Assembly: GCA_030018505.1 (NCBI GenBank)
Contig: JASEHO010000008.1
Coordinates: 1 to 19,408 of the forward strand
DNA from: a bacterium
GTDB taxonomy: Bacteria > UBA9089 > UBA9088 > JAGUXG01
Length of the DNA stretch: 19,408 nucleotides
Reading direction: 5' to 3'
Within the stretch, counting starts at the first letter, position 1, and every line of letters begins with the position of its first letter. The position numbers were made by a program, and so were the translations under genes. Below are positions 1 through 7,706 of the stretch, piece by piece. The notes beneath the pieces were generated by a model that worked only from the letters and a program-made list of their open reading frames with translations, was not told the DNA's origin and did no database searches.

Positions 1-54
1 TCCCTTTCCCCTTCTCCTTAAACACATTTTTCAACTGATAACTGAGGGGTTACG

Positions 55-282
55 GTGCTGACTGTGAATGTTGCTACTGACTTATTAAAGGCCAATCATA
101 TTGGGATTAGGGACTTAAAGGGACATTTGTCCACAAAGCTTCTCGATGAGGTTTTAATAATAACAGACAGGGGAACGCCTATAAGCGTAAATCTGCCTTA
201 CTCAGATCTATTGGAGTTGGTAGATATTATTGATGAGCTTTCCGATTCAGAGACCATAGCAAGTGTTCAGGAGGGCAAATAA
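55..282 (+). CDS. Phd/YefM-type antitoxin (solitary)
   Basis: Encodes 75 residues. The segment from about residue 17 to 60 (IGIRDLKGHLSTKLL, then VLIITDRGTPISVNLP and a short acidic helix) matches the Phd/YefM antitoxin pattern: a small alpha/beta DNA-binding domain followed by a toxin-binding tail. Such proteins repress their own operon and neutralise a partner toxin. The start is a GTG at 55 preceded by GAGGGG (44-49) five bases upstream; a second in-frame GTG lies at 64. No toxin gene follows: the next plus-strand reading frames close within about 25 codons and the opposite-strand membrane protein begins its 3' end at 345. The gene may be an orphan antitoxin or the remnant of a broken module. 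Family call is from sequence pattern only. Confidence 0.7.
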   Translation: MLTVNVATDLLKANHIGIRDLKGHLSTKLLDEVLIITDRGTPISVNLPYSDLLELVDIIDELSDSETIASVQEGK

Positions 283-344
283 GATAGAAGATGTTTGTTA
301 ACACCCTTTCAGATGCAACACTTTCAATAGATTGGTTGTTTGCA

Positions 345-2603
345 CTAAATTCCATGAAGAGCTAAAAGGTTTTTGGTAAGGACTGTTGCTTTCTCGGTAC
401 AGAGAAATAAAACCAAAACCATTATGCCTGAGAGAAGGCTTCCAATTAAGCCAATGATAAATGTTTTTGGAAGGTATTTGAATTCCACTATATGCCTTCC
501 TTCTTTTATTTGAACAGCCCTGAAATAGTAATCTGCTCTATATATCTTGGTTTTCTGGCCATCAACATACGCCCTCCATCCAGGGTAATAGGTATCAGAA
601 AGGAACAAAAACCCATCATTTGGTGCATCAACATCAATCACTATCCTGTTTGGTTCATATTTTATAATTTTGCATTTTGCATTTTGCATTTTACATTTTG
701 CATTTTGAAATTCTTTTGGTTCTTCCTCTAATATCACCTCTTTTTCTGGGTCAAACCCTGAACTCTTCATATATTCCAATATACTCTTTCTATCCTGTAT
801 CACCCTTTTTCCTTTTACAAAAAGCGGCCTTGGAACAGAATCTTGGTTCTTATAGGAGACAATCTCCTCATCTCCAAACAAGAGAATGTCCTGGACACCC
901 ATAATTTTTAATAATACCCTGGTTGGTATATTTTCTGTGAGAGAATTGAAATCCTTGAGGTATATCCCTTCATATCCTCCTACATTATAAAGTCCAAATG
1001 CCATTCCCATATTTCCATATAAGACCTCTTTGCTGAGGATAAAATCCTCTAAAGTTGACTTCCCGCCTATATGCTTAACCATCTTTTTGGCAGTTGCAGG
1101 CGAGAAAAATCTGCCATTTTTAAGGTTTTTTGCTATCTTGGGCTCTTCTTTATAAAAATCTTCATTTATTAGATAGCTCAGCCTACCATTAAAGGTATAG
1201 AGGTCAAATATGGTAAGGATAATGATGGCAGATAATCCCAAAGACCTTTGTATCTTAGCCTTATAAATAAGATAGAATAAAAGCGAATACCCTAAGAGAA
1301 TTGCCGAGACTTTCAGGCAGTTTCCAGCAACAAAGTACTTCCAGAAGAAGACTTCTTCTATTATTACCCGGTATGGAAGATGGAGGCCATTTCCAATCTT
1401 AAAGAGTATATTTGTATGGCTAAAAAGAAGATGGAGAAAGAGATAGAAAAAAAGAAACAAAATGAGCCTTTTGGTTATATCCTTAGAAAAGAGTCTGTTG
1501 AAGCCAAATCCAGCCAATATGCTCGCTGATAAAGAGAAAAGGTGCATAGCCTTTACTGGGTCTCGGAGCATTGAAAAACCAGGCAGATATTTATAAAAGA
1601 AGGGATAGATAGGCAGGTATTTTCCTGCAGAAAGGCAAAGAGAAAAAATAGCTGCTGCTGTCCAAAATAGAACAAACCTTCTTTTTATCCAGAAAGGAGC
1701 AGATATGGCAAGGATTATGGGCAAGATTCCCATATAAAAAGAGGTGGTCATCTTCTGGCCAATATATGGAAGGATATACCCATCAGATGGAATAGCTGTT
1801 CCAAGTGGAATGAAGATATTCAGAATCTCATACAGCCCCAATGACCACAAAGAGACTTCAGAAAAGGAGAGTCCACCCATTCTATCGGAAAGAAAAACAA
1901 ATTCAAGGAAAGGGAGTATCTGAAATAAACAGAGACCTATTCCTGCCAGGACAAGTAGCACAAAGGATTTTATTGGAAAAAGGCTCTTTTTATAAACTAT
2001 CCAATTCATCGTAAGCAGAAAAAGAAGGCCAAGATCAAGACAAACATAGTCAGGTGTTCCACTCAAAAACTGCACGGCGACAACCAGACCAGAAAGAAGG
2101 GCATATTTTATACTCTGCATCTTAAGAGATCTGAGATAAAGAAGAAGTAGAATAGGTGTCCATGTAGCAGTAAGCGTAGTTGCCATTATAGCCCCTGTTG
2201 AAAGGAATATTCCACTGAAGGTATAGGATAGTGAGGCAAATAAGGATGAGCCTGAAGAAAGCCCTTGGTCCCTCATTAAAAGATAGAAGAATAAACCTGC
2301 TAAAAGTATATGAAGGAAGAAAAAAAGGTCTATCCCAAAGGCAAATGGAAGGGAGTAAACCAGGATTGATAGAGGGTATAAAACCTGGTGATATGGAATG
2401 GCCATAAAGGGTGAACCACATAGGATATAAGGATTCCAAAAGGGAAGGAAGCCATCCCTAATACAAGATGTGGCAAAGAGCTTTCCGGGATAAACAAGAA
2501 GATGAATATCTCTATAAACAAAGGTCTTGTTAGAAAATAAGAGTTCTCCAAAGAATAAAAAAGATATTGCCAGCAAAAGAATAAAAAGGATTATTTTGTT
2601 CAT
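345..2603 (-). CDS. YfhO-like multipass membrane protein
   Basis: Encodes 752 residues. An N-terminal hydrophobic segment (about 1-23) is followed by a lumenal-type loop with FWNPYILCGSPFMA, then roughly ten or more further hydrophobic helices to about residue 480, a soluble stretch, and a last membrane helix near 715-738. The soluble C-terminal motif YYPGWRAYVDGQ followed by GRHIVEFKYLPK is characteristic of the YfhO family, GT-C-like membrane proteins linked in Gram-positives to glycosylation of cell-surface polymers. The start codon overlaps the stop of the upstream sugar dehydrogenase/acetyltransferase (ATGA, 2600-2603), so it is the last gene of a coupled polysaccharide operon. Near residues 633-645 a heptanucleotide tandem repeat encodes a low-complexity NAKCKMQ-type insertion. 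Its exact substrate cannot be told from sequence. Confidence 0.85.
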   Translation of the reverse strand: MNKIILFILLLAISFLFFGELLFSNKTFVYRDIHLLVYPGKLFATSCIRDGFLPFWNPYILCGSPFMAIPYHQVLYPLSILVYSLPFAFGIDLFFFLHILLAGLFFYLLMRDQGLSSGSSLFASLSYTFSGIFLSTGAIMATTLTATWTPILLLLYLRSLKMQSIKYALLSGLVVAVQFLSGTPDYVCLDLGLLFLLTMNWIVYKKSLFPIKSFVLLVLAGIGLCLFQILPFLEFVFLSDRMGGLSFSEVSLWSLGLYEILNIFIPLGTAIPSDGYILPYIGQKMTTSFYMGILPIILAISAPFWIKRRFVLFWTAAAIFSLCLSAGKYLPIYPFFYKYLPGFSMLRDPVKAMHLFSLSASILAGFGFNRLFSKDITKRLILFLFFYLFLHLLFSHTNILFKIGNGLHLPYRVIIEEVFFWKYFVAGNCLKVSAILLGYSLLFYLIYKAKIQRSLGLSAIIILTIFDLYTFNGRLSYLINEDFYKEEPKIAKNLKNGRFFSPATAKKMVKHIGGKSTLEDFILSKEVLYGNMGMAFGLYNVGGYEGIYLKDFNSLTENIPTRVLLKIMGVQDILLFGDEEIVSYKNQDSVPRPLFVKGKRVIQDRKSILEYMKSSGFDPEKEVILEEEPKEFQNAKCKMQNAKCKIIKYEPNRIVIDVDAPNDGFLFLSDTYYPGWRAYVDGQKTKIYRADYYFRAVQIKEGRHIVEFKYLPKTFIIGLIGSLLSGIMVLVLFLCTEKATVLTKNLLALHGI
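668..707. repeat. Heptanucleotide tandem repeat inside the YfhO-like gene
   Basis: Five full copies of TTTTGCA (the fourth is TTTTACA) plus a partial sixth, lying within the coding region of the minus-strand membrane protein. On the coding strand it reads AAAATGC-type units and gives a seven-residue peptide repeat (NAKCKMQ). Seven is not a multiple of three, so gain or loss of one unit would shift the frame about 115 codons before the stop. Confidence 0.85.
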
Positions 2604-4162
2604 CCTTTTATCGGTTTAATCTTCTTGTTCTCTATAAGATATTCACTTCTACAATATTTACATATCGCAAAATTTTCTTCAAAACACAAGGTATTTCCAC
2701 ATTTACACGCCCACCCTATATGTTTTGCAGGAACACCAACAACTATAGAATAATCAATCACATCTCGTTTAACCACTGCACCTGCTCCCACTATAGCATA
2801 CCTTCCTATTGTAACACCACAGACTATTGTGGCATTCGCACCTATTGTTGCCCCTTTCTTCACTGAAGTCTGCATAAACTCATCCTTTTTTTCGATAAAA
2901 CTTCTCGGGTTATACACATTTGTAAATACACAGGACGGTCCGCAGAAAACATCATCTTCTAATACAACTCCCTTATATATAGAAACATTGTTTTGAATCT
3001 TGCATCTATCTCCAATCGTCACATTGGGCCCTATCATTACATTTTGTCCAATAATACAATTTTTTCCAATCTTTGTCTCTTTTAAGATATGAGAGAAGTG
3101 CCAGATTTTGGTTCCTTCTCCTATCATTACATCTTCATCAATGTAGCTACTTTCATGGATAAAATAGTGACTTGTCTGGAGATTTACAGGAATCCCACCG
3201 TTTCTAAGCGACTTCTCTGCGAACTCAAGCATTCTCAAAACCTCAAGTCCCTCTTTTCCATCAGTTTTTGGTCTCTTCCTTTCAATGACGCATTCTATAA
3301 AATGTTTTAGTTCTTCTCTTAATGGCTTTTTATACTTTATCTCTACAGGATAGCATTCGGCTTTTTCAGCAATCGGAAGTTTACCTTTTTCCCATTGAAT
3401 CTTATGAGAATATATGACCAATTTCTCCTCTGCTAAATCATTAAAGACAGCCATTGCCTTCGAACCAACCACAATAAGTTTTTGTTCCTTAAATGGATGT
3501 AGCCAGCTTACAAATACATGACCTTTCACTCCATTTTTGAACTCAAAGGTGGTTAAGGTAGTATCATAAATTCCATTATTAAGATAATCACCCCCAAAAG
3601 TAGCTATGTAAATTGGCTCATTTCCAATGAGCATCAAGATTACTGAGAAATCATGTGGAGCAAAGCTCCATAGAATATTCTCCTCTGTTCTCAATCTTCC
3701 TATATTAAGCCTATTAGAGTAAATATACTCTACCTTTCCAAGCTCCCCAGAATCTATCATCTCTTTAAGTTTTATAATAGCAGAATGATATTGAAGAATA
3801 TGACCAACCATTAAAATTTTATTATTCTTCTCAGAAAGATCAACTAACTCTTCACCTTCGGAGACAGTCAGGGATAGAGGCTTTTCAACAAAAACATCCT
3901 TACCCGAGATAAGCGCATCTTTTGCTATCTTATAATGAGTAATCGGCGGCGTAGCAATTACAACAGCCTTTATTTCCGGATTGTTCAAAACCTCCTTTAC
4001 AGAGTTTACATAATTAAGATCTGAAAATCTACCTTTGCTCGCCTCAATAATCTCATTTTTTATATCACACACGGTATGGAGTGCACCCAACTCATATAAA
4101 TTTCTAAGAATATTCTCTCCCCAGTATCCTGCGCCAATCAGGCCTAAAATTCTCTTATTCAT
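2600..4162 (-). CDS. Fused sugar-nucleotide 3-dehydrogenase / N-acetyltransferase (WlbA-WlbB type)
   Basis: 520 residues from the ATG at 4162, chosen because GAGGAGG (4169-4175) lies six bases upstream; a longer frame to 4228 would overlap the upstream gene and lacks this site. Residues 1-330 are a Gfo/Idh/MocA oxidoreductase: Rossmann motif GAGYWG (10-15), EKPLSL with Lys94, and a His-Asp pair at 170-171. Residues about 340-490 are a left-handed beta-helix of hexapeptide repeats (IGEGTKIWHFSHI onward) as in WlbB/WbpD acetyltransferases, ending in a short Cys-rich tail (CKCG...CKYC) that could bind zinc. The two activities would oxidise C3 of a UDP-sugar and later acetylate the 3-amino group; the intervening aminotransferase is not in the window. 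Belongs to the 5816-345 operon. Confidence 0.85.
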   Translation of the reverse strand: MNKRILGLIGAGYWGENILRNLYELGALHTVCDIKNEIIEASKGRFSDLNYVNSVKEVLNNPEIKAVVIATPPITHYKIAKDALISGKDVFVEKPLSLTVSEGEELVDLSEKNNKILMVGHILQYHSAIIKLKEMIDSGELGKVEYIYSNRLNIGRLRTEENILWSFAPHDFSVILMLIGNEPIYIATFGGDYLNNGIYDTTLTTFEFKNGVKGHVFVSWLHPFKEQKLIVVGSKAMAVFNDLAEEKLVIYSHKIQWEKGKLPIAEKAECYPVEIKYKKPLREELKHFIECVIERKRPKTDGKEGLEVLRMLEFAEKSLRNGGIPVNLQTSHYFIHESSYIDEDVMIGEGTKIWHFSHILKETKIGKNCIIGQNVMIGPNVTIGDRCKIQNNVSIYKGVVLEDDVFCGPSCVFTNVYNPRSFIEKKDEFMQTSVKKGATIGANATIVCGVTIGRYAIVGAGAVVKRDVIDYSIVVGVPAKHIGWACKCGNTLCFEENFAICKYCRSEYLIENKKIKPIKG

Positions 4163-4175
4163 AATTTTCCTCCTC
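4163..4175 (-). promoter_or_regulatory. Ribosome binding site that fixes the dehydrogenase start
   Basis: On the minus strand GAGGAGG ends six bases before ATG at 4162. It overlaps the stop of the upstream glycosyltransferase (4174-4176), so the two genes are 11 bp apart. This supports the shorter 520-residue product. Confidence 0.8.
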
Positions 4176-4881
4176 ACTTCTTCATTCCTAAGCGGAGATA
4201 GAAGAGAGGTCTGGTGATACTCCACCAATCGTACAAGATCTTCATCTTGGTATAAGAAATGCCTTTTTCATTAGGATATTCAATGGTTACGGGAGCCTCT
4301 GTAACACGGTAACCCAAGGTTAATACCTTGTAGTAAAGATATGGTTCCAGCTCATATCGATTGAGCCAGGATTGATGAAGATTTATCCTCGTATCCTCAA
4401 AGATTTTGGTCTTAAATGCTCTGAATCCACTGGAACCATCAGTAACCATTTTTAAGGCTAAAATGGAGAATATGGCAGAATAACCTCTTGTTCCAAAAGC
4501 CCTATGCAAAGGCATATTCTTTCCTTCGCCTTTCCTTAAATATCGTGAGCCCTGGACAAAATCATACCTGTTTTCTAAGATTGGCTTAAGCAAAATAGGA
4601 ATTTGATGACCCGGAGTCTTTCCGCTTCCAGAAAGGACAACAACTATATCTATCCCTTTTTTTAATGCGTATTCAATGCCACTTCTAATCGTCGCACCCA
4701 CTCCTTGATTCTGAGTGTGGGTAATAACCGTTGCTCCACATTCCTTTGCTATCTCTGGGCTCCTATCATTAGAGCCATCATCAACTACCAATATTTCATT
4801 TACACAATTAGAGATGGAAGATAGGGTTTTTTTTAAGAAGAATGCTTCATTAAATACTGGAATAATGGCTATTGAGGTCAT
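4174..4881 (-). CDS. GT2-family glycosyltransferase (DPM1-like)
   Basis: 235 residues. The N-terminus has the GT-A nucleotide-binding pattern IAIIPVFNEA...ILVVDDGSNDRSPEIA, and the C-terminal part carries the conserved TDGSSGFRAF and LNRYELEPYLYYK blocks of the dolichyl-phosphate-mannose-synthase-like branch. No membrane helices are evident, so it is probably a soluble or peripheral enzyme that moves a sugar from a nucleotide donor to a lipid or polysaccharide acceptor. The usual DxD metal motif of the branch is replaced here by SGSGK (after VVVL); my recollection is that a subfamily with this substitution exists. Its ATG overlaps the stop of the upstream epimerase by four bases (ATGA), implying coupled translation. 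Confidence 0.85.
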   Translation of the reverse strand: MTSIAIIPVFNEAFFLKKTLSSISNCVNEILVVDDGSNDRSPEIAKECGATVITHTQNQGVGATIRSGIEYALKKGIDIVVVLSGSGKTPGHQIPILLKPILENRYDFVQGSRYLRKGEGKNMPLHRAFGTRGYSAIFSILALKMVTDGSSGFRAFKTKIFEDTRINLHQSWLNRYELEPYLYYKVLTLGYRVTEAPVTIEYPNEKGISYTKMKILYDWWSITRPLFYLRLGMKK

Positions 4882-5816
4882 TTAAGTTTATCAAACCACT
4901 TTTTTGTTCTTTGGAGACCTTCATCTAAGGTAATATTGGGAATCCACCTTATATCTTTGCGAATCTTTTCCACATTCAAGACTCTTCGTCTTATATTGTC
5001 AATATCCCGACGGTCTATGTAACGAGACAATAACTCTTTGTTATAAAGGCCAGTTATCTTTTTGGCCAAAGTATTTATATTCACCTCAATCCCTGTGGCT
5101 ACATTATATACCCTTCCCTCAGTCTTTTTTGACAAAGCCACAGACAATGTTGCTTCTACTGCGTCTTCTACATAAGTAAAATCACGGGTATGTTCTCCGT
5201 CTCCGTGAATCTCTAAGGGAAAGCCTTTTTTTGCTGCCTGAAAGAACTTTGCCACTACTCCACAATAAGGGTTTATCGGTGATTGATATGGTCCGTAGAT
5301 ATTTGAATAGCGAACTACAGATGTAGAGAGCCCATACATTTCATAAAATGCAATACAGTAATTCTCTCCAGCCAGCTTACTCACCGAATAAAGAGAGAGT
5401 GGATTCGGATTATCTTCCTCGTTTAGAGGGAGATAACGAGGATTCCCATAAATGGAAGCTGATGAAGAATAGACAATCCGTTCTATCCCTTTCTTCTTTG
5501 CAGCCAAAAGGATATTTAGTGTGCCCCCTATATTGACTTCATAGTCTTCTTTGGGATGTTTGCTAGAAAGAAGGATATTGCGAGCAGCTAAATGGAAGAT
5601 TATCTCTACCTCTTTTACCAATTGTTCTACCAAATGACTGTTTGTAACACTTCCCCTAACAAACTCTGCTTCTTTAGAAAGGAACTCCTCTCTTCCAGTA
5701 GTAAGGTCGTCTAAGATAAAAACCTTTGATCCTTTTTTAAGCAAAGATAAAACAAGATTTGTTCCGACAAATCCAGCACCTCCCGTAACCAGTATCTTTT
5801 TCCCTTCAAACTCCAT
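4878..5816 (-). CDS. NAD-dependent sugar-nucleotide epimerase/dehydratase (extended SDR)
   Basis: 312 residues with the extended short-chain dehydrogenase layout: GGAGFVG NAD-binding loop (12-18), Asp36-Asp37 after the second strand, SSS at 117-119 and the catalytic Tyr143-xxx-Lys147 in YSVSK. The substrate region contains RYSNIYGP and DFTYVEDAVEA, typical of GalE/WbpP-like UDP-sugar 4-epimerases, though a dehydratase or other epimerase is possible. GGAGGT precedes the ATG by nine bases. It is the first gene of the polysaccharide operon that continues through the glycosyltransferase, the fused dehydrogenase/acetyltransferase and the YfhO-like protein, and probably provides an activated sugar for them. 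Confidence 0.88.
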   Translation of the reverse strand: MEFEGKKILVTGGAGFVGTNLVLSLLKKGSKVFILDDLTTGREEFLSKEAEFVRGSVTNSHLVEQLVKEVEIIFHLAARNILLSSKHPKEDYEVNIGGTLNILLAAKKKGIERIVYSSSASIYGNPRYLPLNEEDNPNPLSLYSVSKLAGENYCIAFYEMYGLSTSVVRYSNIYGPYQSPINPYCGVVAKFFQAAKKGFPLEIHGDGEHTRDFTYVEDAVEATLSVALSKKTEGRVYNVATGIEVNINTLAKKITGLYNKELLSRYIDRRDIDNIRRRVLNVEKIRKDIRWIPNITLDEGLQRTKKWFDKLK

Positions 5817-6083
5817 TCTTTATCTACCTCCAGTTATTGACATTCGCAAAAATAGCTTAATGACCGAAACTATCTTGTTTTGAACATTTGAGTTTTGGTC
5901 ATTCGTGCTTGTTTCGTGCTTCGAATTTATTCAACTTTGGGTCAAGAGAGCTAAACATATACCCTTAGACTATAGACCTCAAAAATGTATAGTTTATGGT
6001 GTATAGTTTATAGTCTATAAACGATAGACGATAATAGTCCTCTACCTACAAAGAGCTGTTGTTAAGCTATGTTATGTTAAGCA
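5817..6083. other. Intergenic region with short repeats, no gene
   Basis: No credible coding frame. It contains TTCGTGCTT-rich words (about 5901-5925), a 14-bp imperfect tandem repeat (5986-6013), a perfect 17-bp dyad (6006-6022) and a direct GTTAAGC repeat (6061-6067, 6076-6082) next to the broken glycosyltransferase. A promoter for the polysaccharide operon should lie here on the minus strand, but I see no convincing pair of -35 and -10 boxes. Confidence 0.6.
5986..6022. repeat. 14-bp tandem repeat running into a perfect 17-bp dyad
   Basis: TGTATAGTTTATGG is followed directly by TGTATAGTTTATAG, and the second unit merges with GTTTATAGTCTATAAAC (6006-6022), a perfect inverted repeat with 8-bp arms around one base. 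A similar 14-bp periodicity of ACTATACACT occurs at 12445-12468 upstream of rpsT. Confidence 0.75.
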
Positions 6084-6338
6084 TTAGATATTATCATAAT
6101 CTCCCTTTACATGCTCAAACCCTATTCTGATGGCTGCACCCTTGCCTATGTTTATCAAGGAATTATGGACAATTGTCACCCTATCCCTTGACTCTTTAAG
6201 GATCTCTGGTGTTCTATCTGTTGAGCCATCGTCAACAATGATAATCTCTTTGTCTATCGGCACAGCTAAAACCTTATCTATGACCTCTTTAATAGTCAGC
6301 TCCTCGTTATAGACTGGTATTACTACTGAAAGCTTCAT
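6084..6338 (-). pseudogene. Truncated GT2 glycosyltransferase (N-terminal part only)
   Basis: 84 residues that match the first third of a DPM1-like GT2 enzyme: LSVVIPVYNEE, EIIIVDDGSTDRTPEIL and IGKGAAIRIGFEH are all canonical. The frame stops at GDYDNI, exactly where the metal-binding Asp motif should follow. Full members are usually 220-330 residues. The start codon lies 32 bp inside the end of the upstream nfeD frame. The catalytic and acceptor parts are missing, so the product is very probably inactive. The repeat-rich region 5817-6083 lies directly after the break and marks the likely site of the rearrangement. Confidence 0.8.
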
Positions 6339-7593
6339 TGGTAAATTTCTTTACTAAAAGGACAAGTCCATCCACCCCAATAACCTCTACCCTCTCTCCC
6401 TCTTCTATCTCCGAATAACATCTTGCCTGCCATATCTCACCATCAACAAAGACCAGTCTATTTCCCTTGACGATGCCTATTTCTCCAATCATCCCTTCTT
6501 TTCCTGTTTTCACCTTTCTAAACTGGGAAAATATTCCTAAGCTTATAAGGAGAAAGAATATGGCTATTGTGGTAATGACCATAGAAAGAATAACAGATTT
6601 AGAAATAGCCACAGCAGGGGCAGAGGAAGAGTCTATCAGCATAAAAGAGCCGAGGGTTAAGGCAACAGCACCTCCAATAGTAAGGATTCCGTGAGACTGA
6701 GCCTTTATCTCAGCAATCAAAAGAATAAAGCCGAGGACAATAAGAAATAAACCCGCTAAATTAATAGAGAGATTAGAGAGCCCAAAGAAGGCCAATATAA
6801 GGCATATACTTCCCATGACAGCACCCAAACCTATTCCTGGGGAGCTGAACTCATAGATCAAGCCATATATTCCAAGCATCAGGAAGACATAGGCTATGTT
6901 TGGCTCAGCTAAGGCATGGAGAAACCCCTCCCTGAAGCTCATCTTCCATTTGACAATCTCTTTTCCTTTTGTATGCAGGACAATCTCCATGGCATTCTTT
7001 TTAACCACTCTACCTTCTAATTTTTCAAGGAGCTCATCAAGGTCATTGGCAATTATATCTGCTATTTTAAGGTTGATAGCCTCTTCTTCTGTGATGGCGA
7101 CGCTCTCCCTCACAGCCTTTTCTGCCCACTCAATGTTTCTGCCCTTCTCTTTGGCAATCCCTTTTATTTCAGCTACAAGGTCATTGGTTATCTTCTTAGA
7201 AGCATCCTTTCCAATCTCTTGACCAAGCCCTACAGGATGAGCCGCGCCTATATGGGTTGATGAAGCCATAGCTATAATATCTGAGGCAAGGCAGATGAAG
7301 ACACCAGCAGAGGCTGCCCTGGCGCCTTTTGGAGAGATATAAGTTGCTACTGGAATCTTGCAATTTAGAAGGCTCTTTGTAATCTCGTGGGTAGAAGTTA
7401 CCAATCCTCCGGGTGTATCTATCTGGATAATAAGAAGCTCTGCCTTTTCCTTCTCCGCCCTGGCAATAGTATTCTCTATGTATCTGGCTATGATTGGATT
7501 TATAACCCCAGAAACCTCACTAACAACAACCTTTCCCTCAGCATAGCCAAGAAAAGGCAGAAACAAAATAAGTGCCAATAATCTTTGTAACAT
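6307..7593 (-). CDS. nfeD: NfeD-type membrane-bound serine protease (ClpP class)
   Basis: 428 residues. A signal peptide (1-19) precedes a ClpP/crotonase-fold protease domain with IDTPGGLV (58-65), the nucleophile Ser95 in RAASAGVFI and a Lys pair (133-134) that would supply the general base of the Ser-Lys dyad known from the archaeal homologue PH1510. Four or five hydrophobic helices (about 230-350) and a C-terminal OB-fold NfeD domain follow, which is the long NfeD1b architecture. Such proteases are usually partnered with a stomatin/slipin; none is in this window. The gene lies 113 bp downstream of ftsA and its end overlaps the truncated glycosyltransferase by 32 bp. No Shine-Dalgarno precedes the ATG; a TATAAA box lies only five bases upstream. 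Confidence 0.9.
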   Translation of the reverse strand: MLQRLLALILFLPFLGYAEGKVVVSEVSGVINPIIARYIENTIARAEKEKAELLIIQIDTPGGLVTSTHEITKSLLNCKIPVATYISPKGARAASAGVFICLASDIIAMASSTHIGAAHPVGLGQEIGKDASKKITNDLVAEIKGIAKEKGRNIEWAEKAVRESVAITEEEAINLKIADIIANDLDELLEKLEGRVVKKNAMEIVLHTKGKEIVKWKMSFREGFLHALAEPNIAYVFLMLGIYGLIYEFSSPGIGLGAVMGSICLILAFFGLSNLSINLAGLFLIVLGFILLIAEIKAQSHGILTIGGAVALTLGSFMLIDSSSAPAVAISKSVILSMVITTIAIFFLLISLGIFSQFRKVKTGKEGMIGEIGIVKGNRLVFVDGEIWQARCYSEIEEGERVEVIGVDGLVLLVKKFTNEAFSSNTSL

Positions 7594-7631
7594 TTGATTT
7601 TATACCGAGAATAAATCAGGTTTAGGAATTA

Positions 7632-7655
7632 AAAAATAGGTCATATATGACTTAT
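7632..7655 (-). terminator. Possible intrinsic terminator after ftsA
   Basis: On the minus strand a short AT-rich stem built around the 12-bp palindrome GTCATATATGAC (7640-7651) is followed by six T residues. It sits within a wider dyad, TAGGAAT (7623-7629) against ATTCCTA (7663-7669), with nearly the same centre, so an operator is an alternative reading. The stem is weak. Confidence 0.35.
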
Positions 7656-7706
7656 AGGACTTATTCCTACAAAAGTTTCAGAGAATTCGTTTTCATTGGG
7701 TACAGT

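Noticed and set aside
44..53. GGTTAC near the left edge as another mobile-element end
   Set aside because: Only the last five bases match the element ends, and no inner family sequence is present.
291..365. 24-codon frame after the antitoxin as the toxin
   Set aside because: It is too short, has no toxin motif and runs into the 3' end of the opposite gene.
4163..4228. N-terminal extension of the dehydrogenase/acetyltransferase frame to 4228
   Set aside because: It overlaps the glycosyltransferase, has no family match, and a strong Shine-Dalgarno supports ATG 4162.
5870..5930. TTCGTGCTT words as a CRISPR or regulated array
   Set aside because: Only two imperfect 11-bp units without spacers; no array structure. 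It resembles TTCGAA-rich intergenic filler in some environmental genomes, from memory and unverified.
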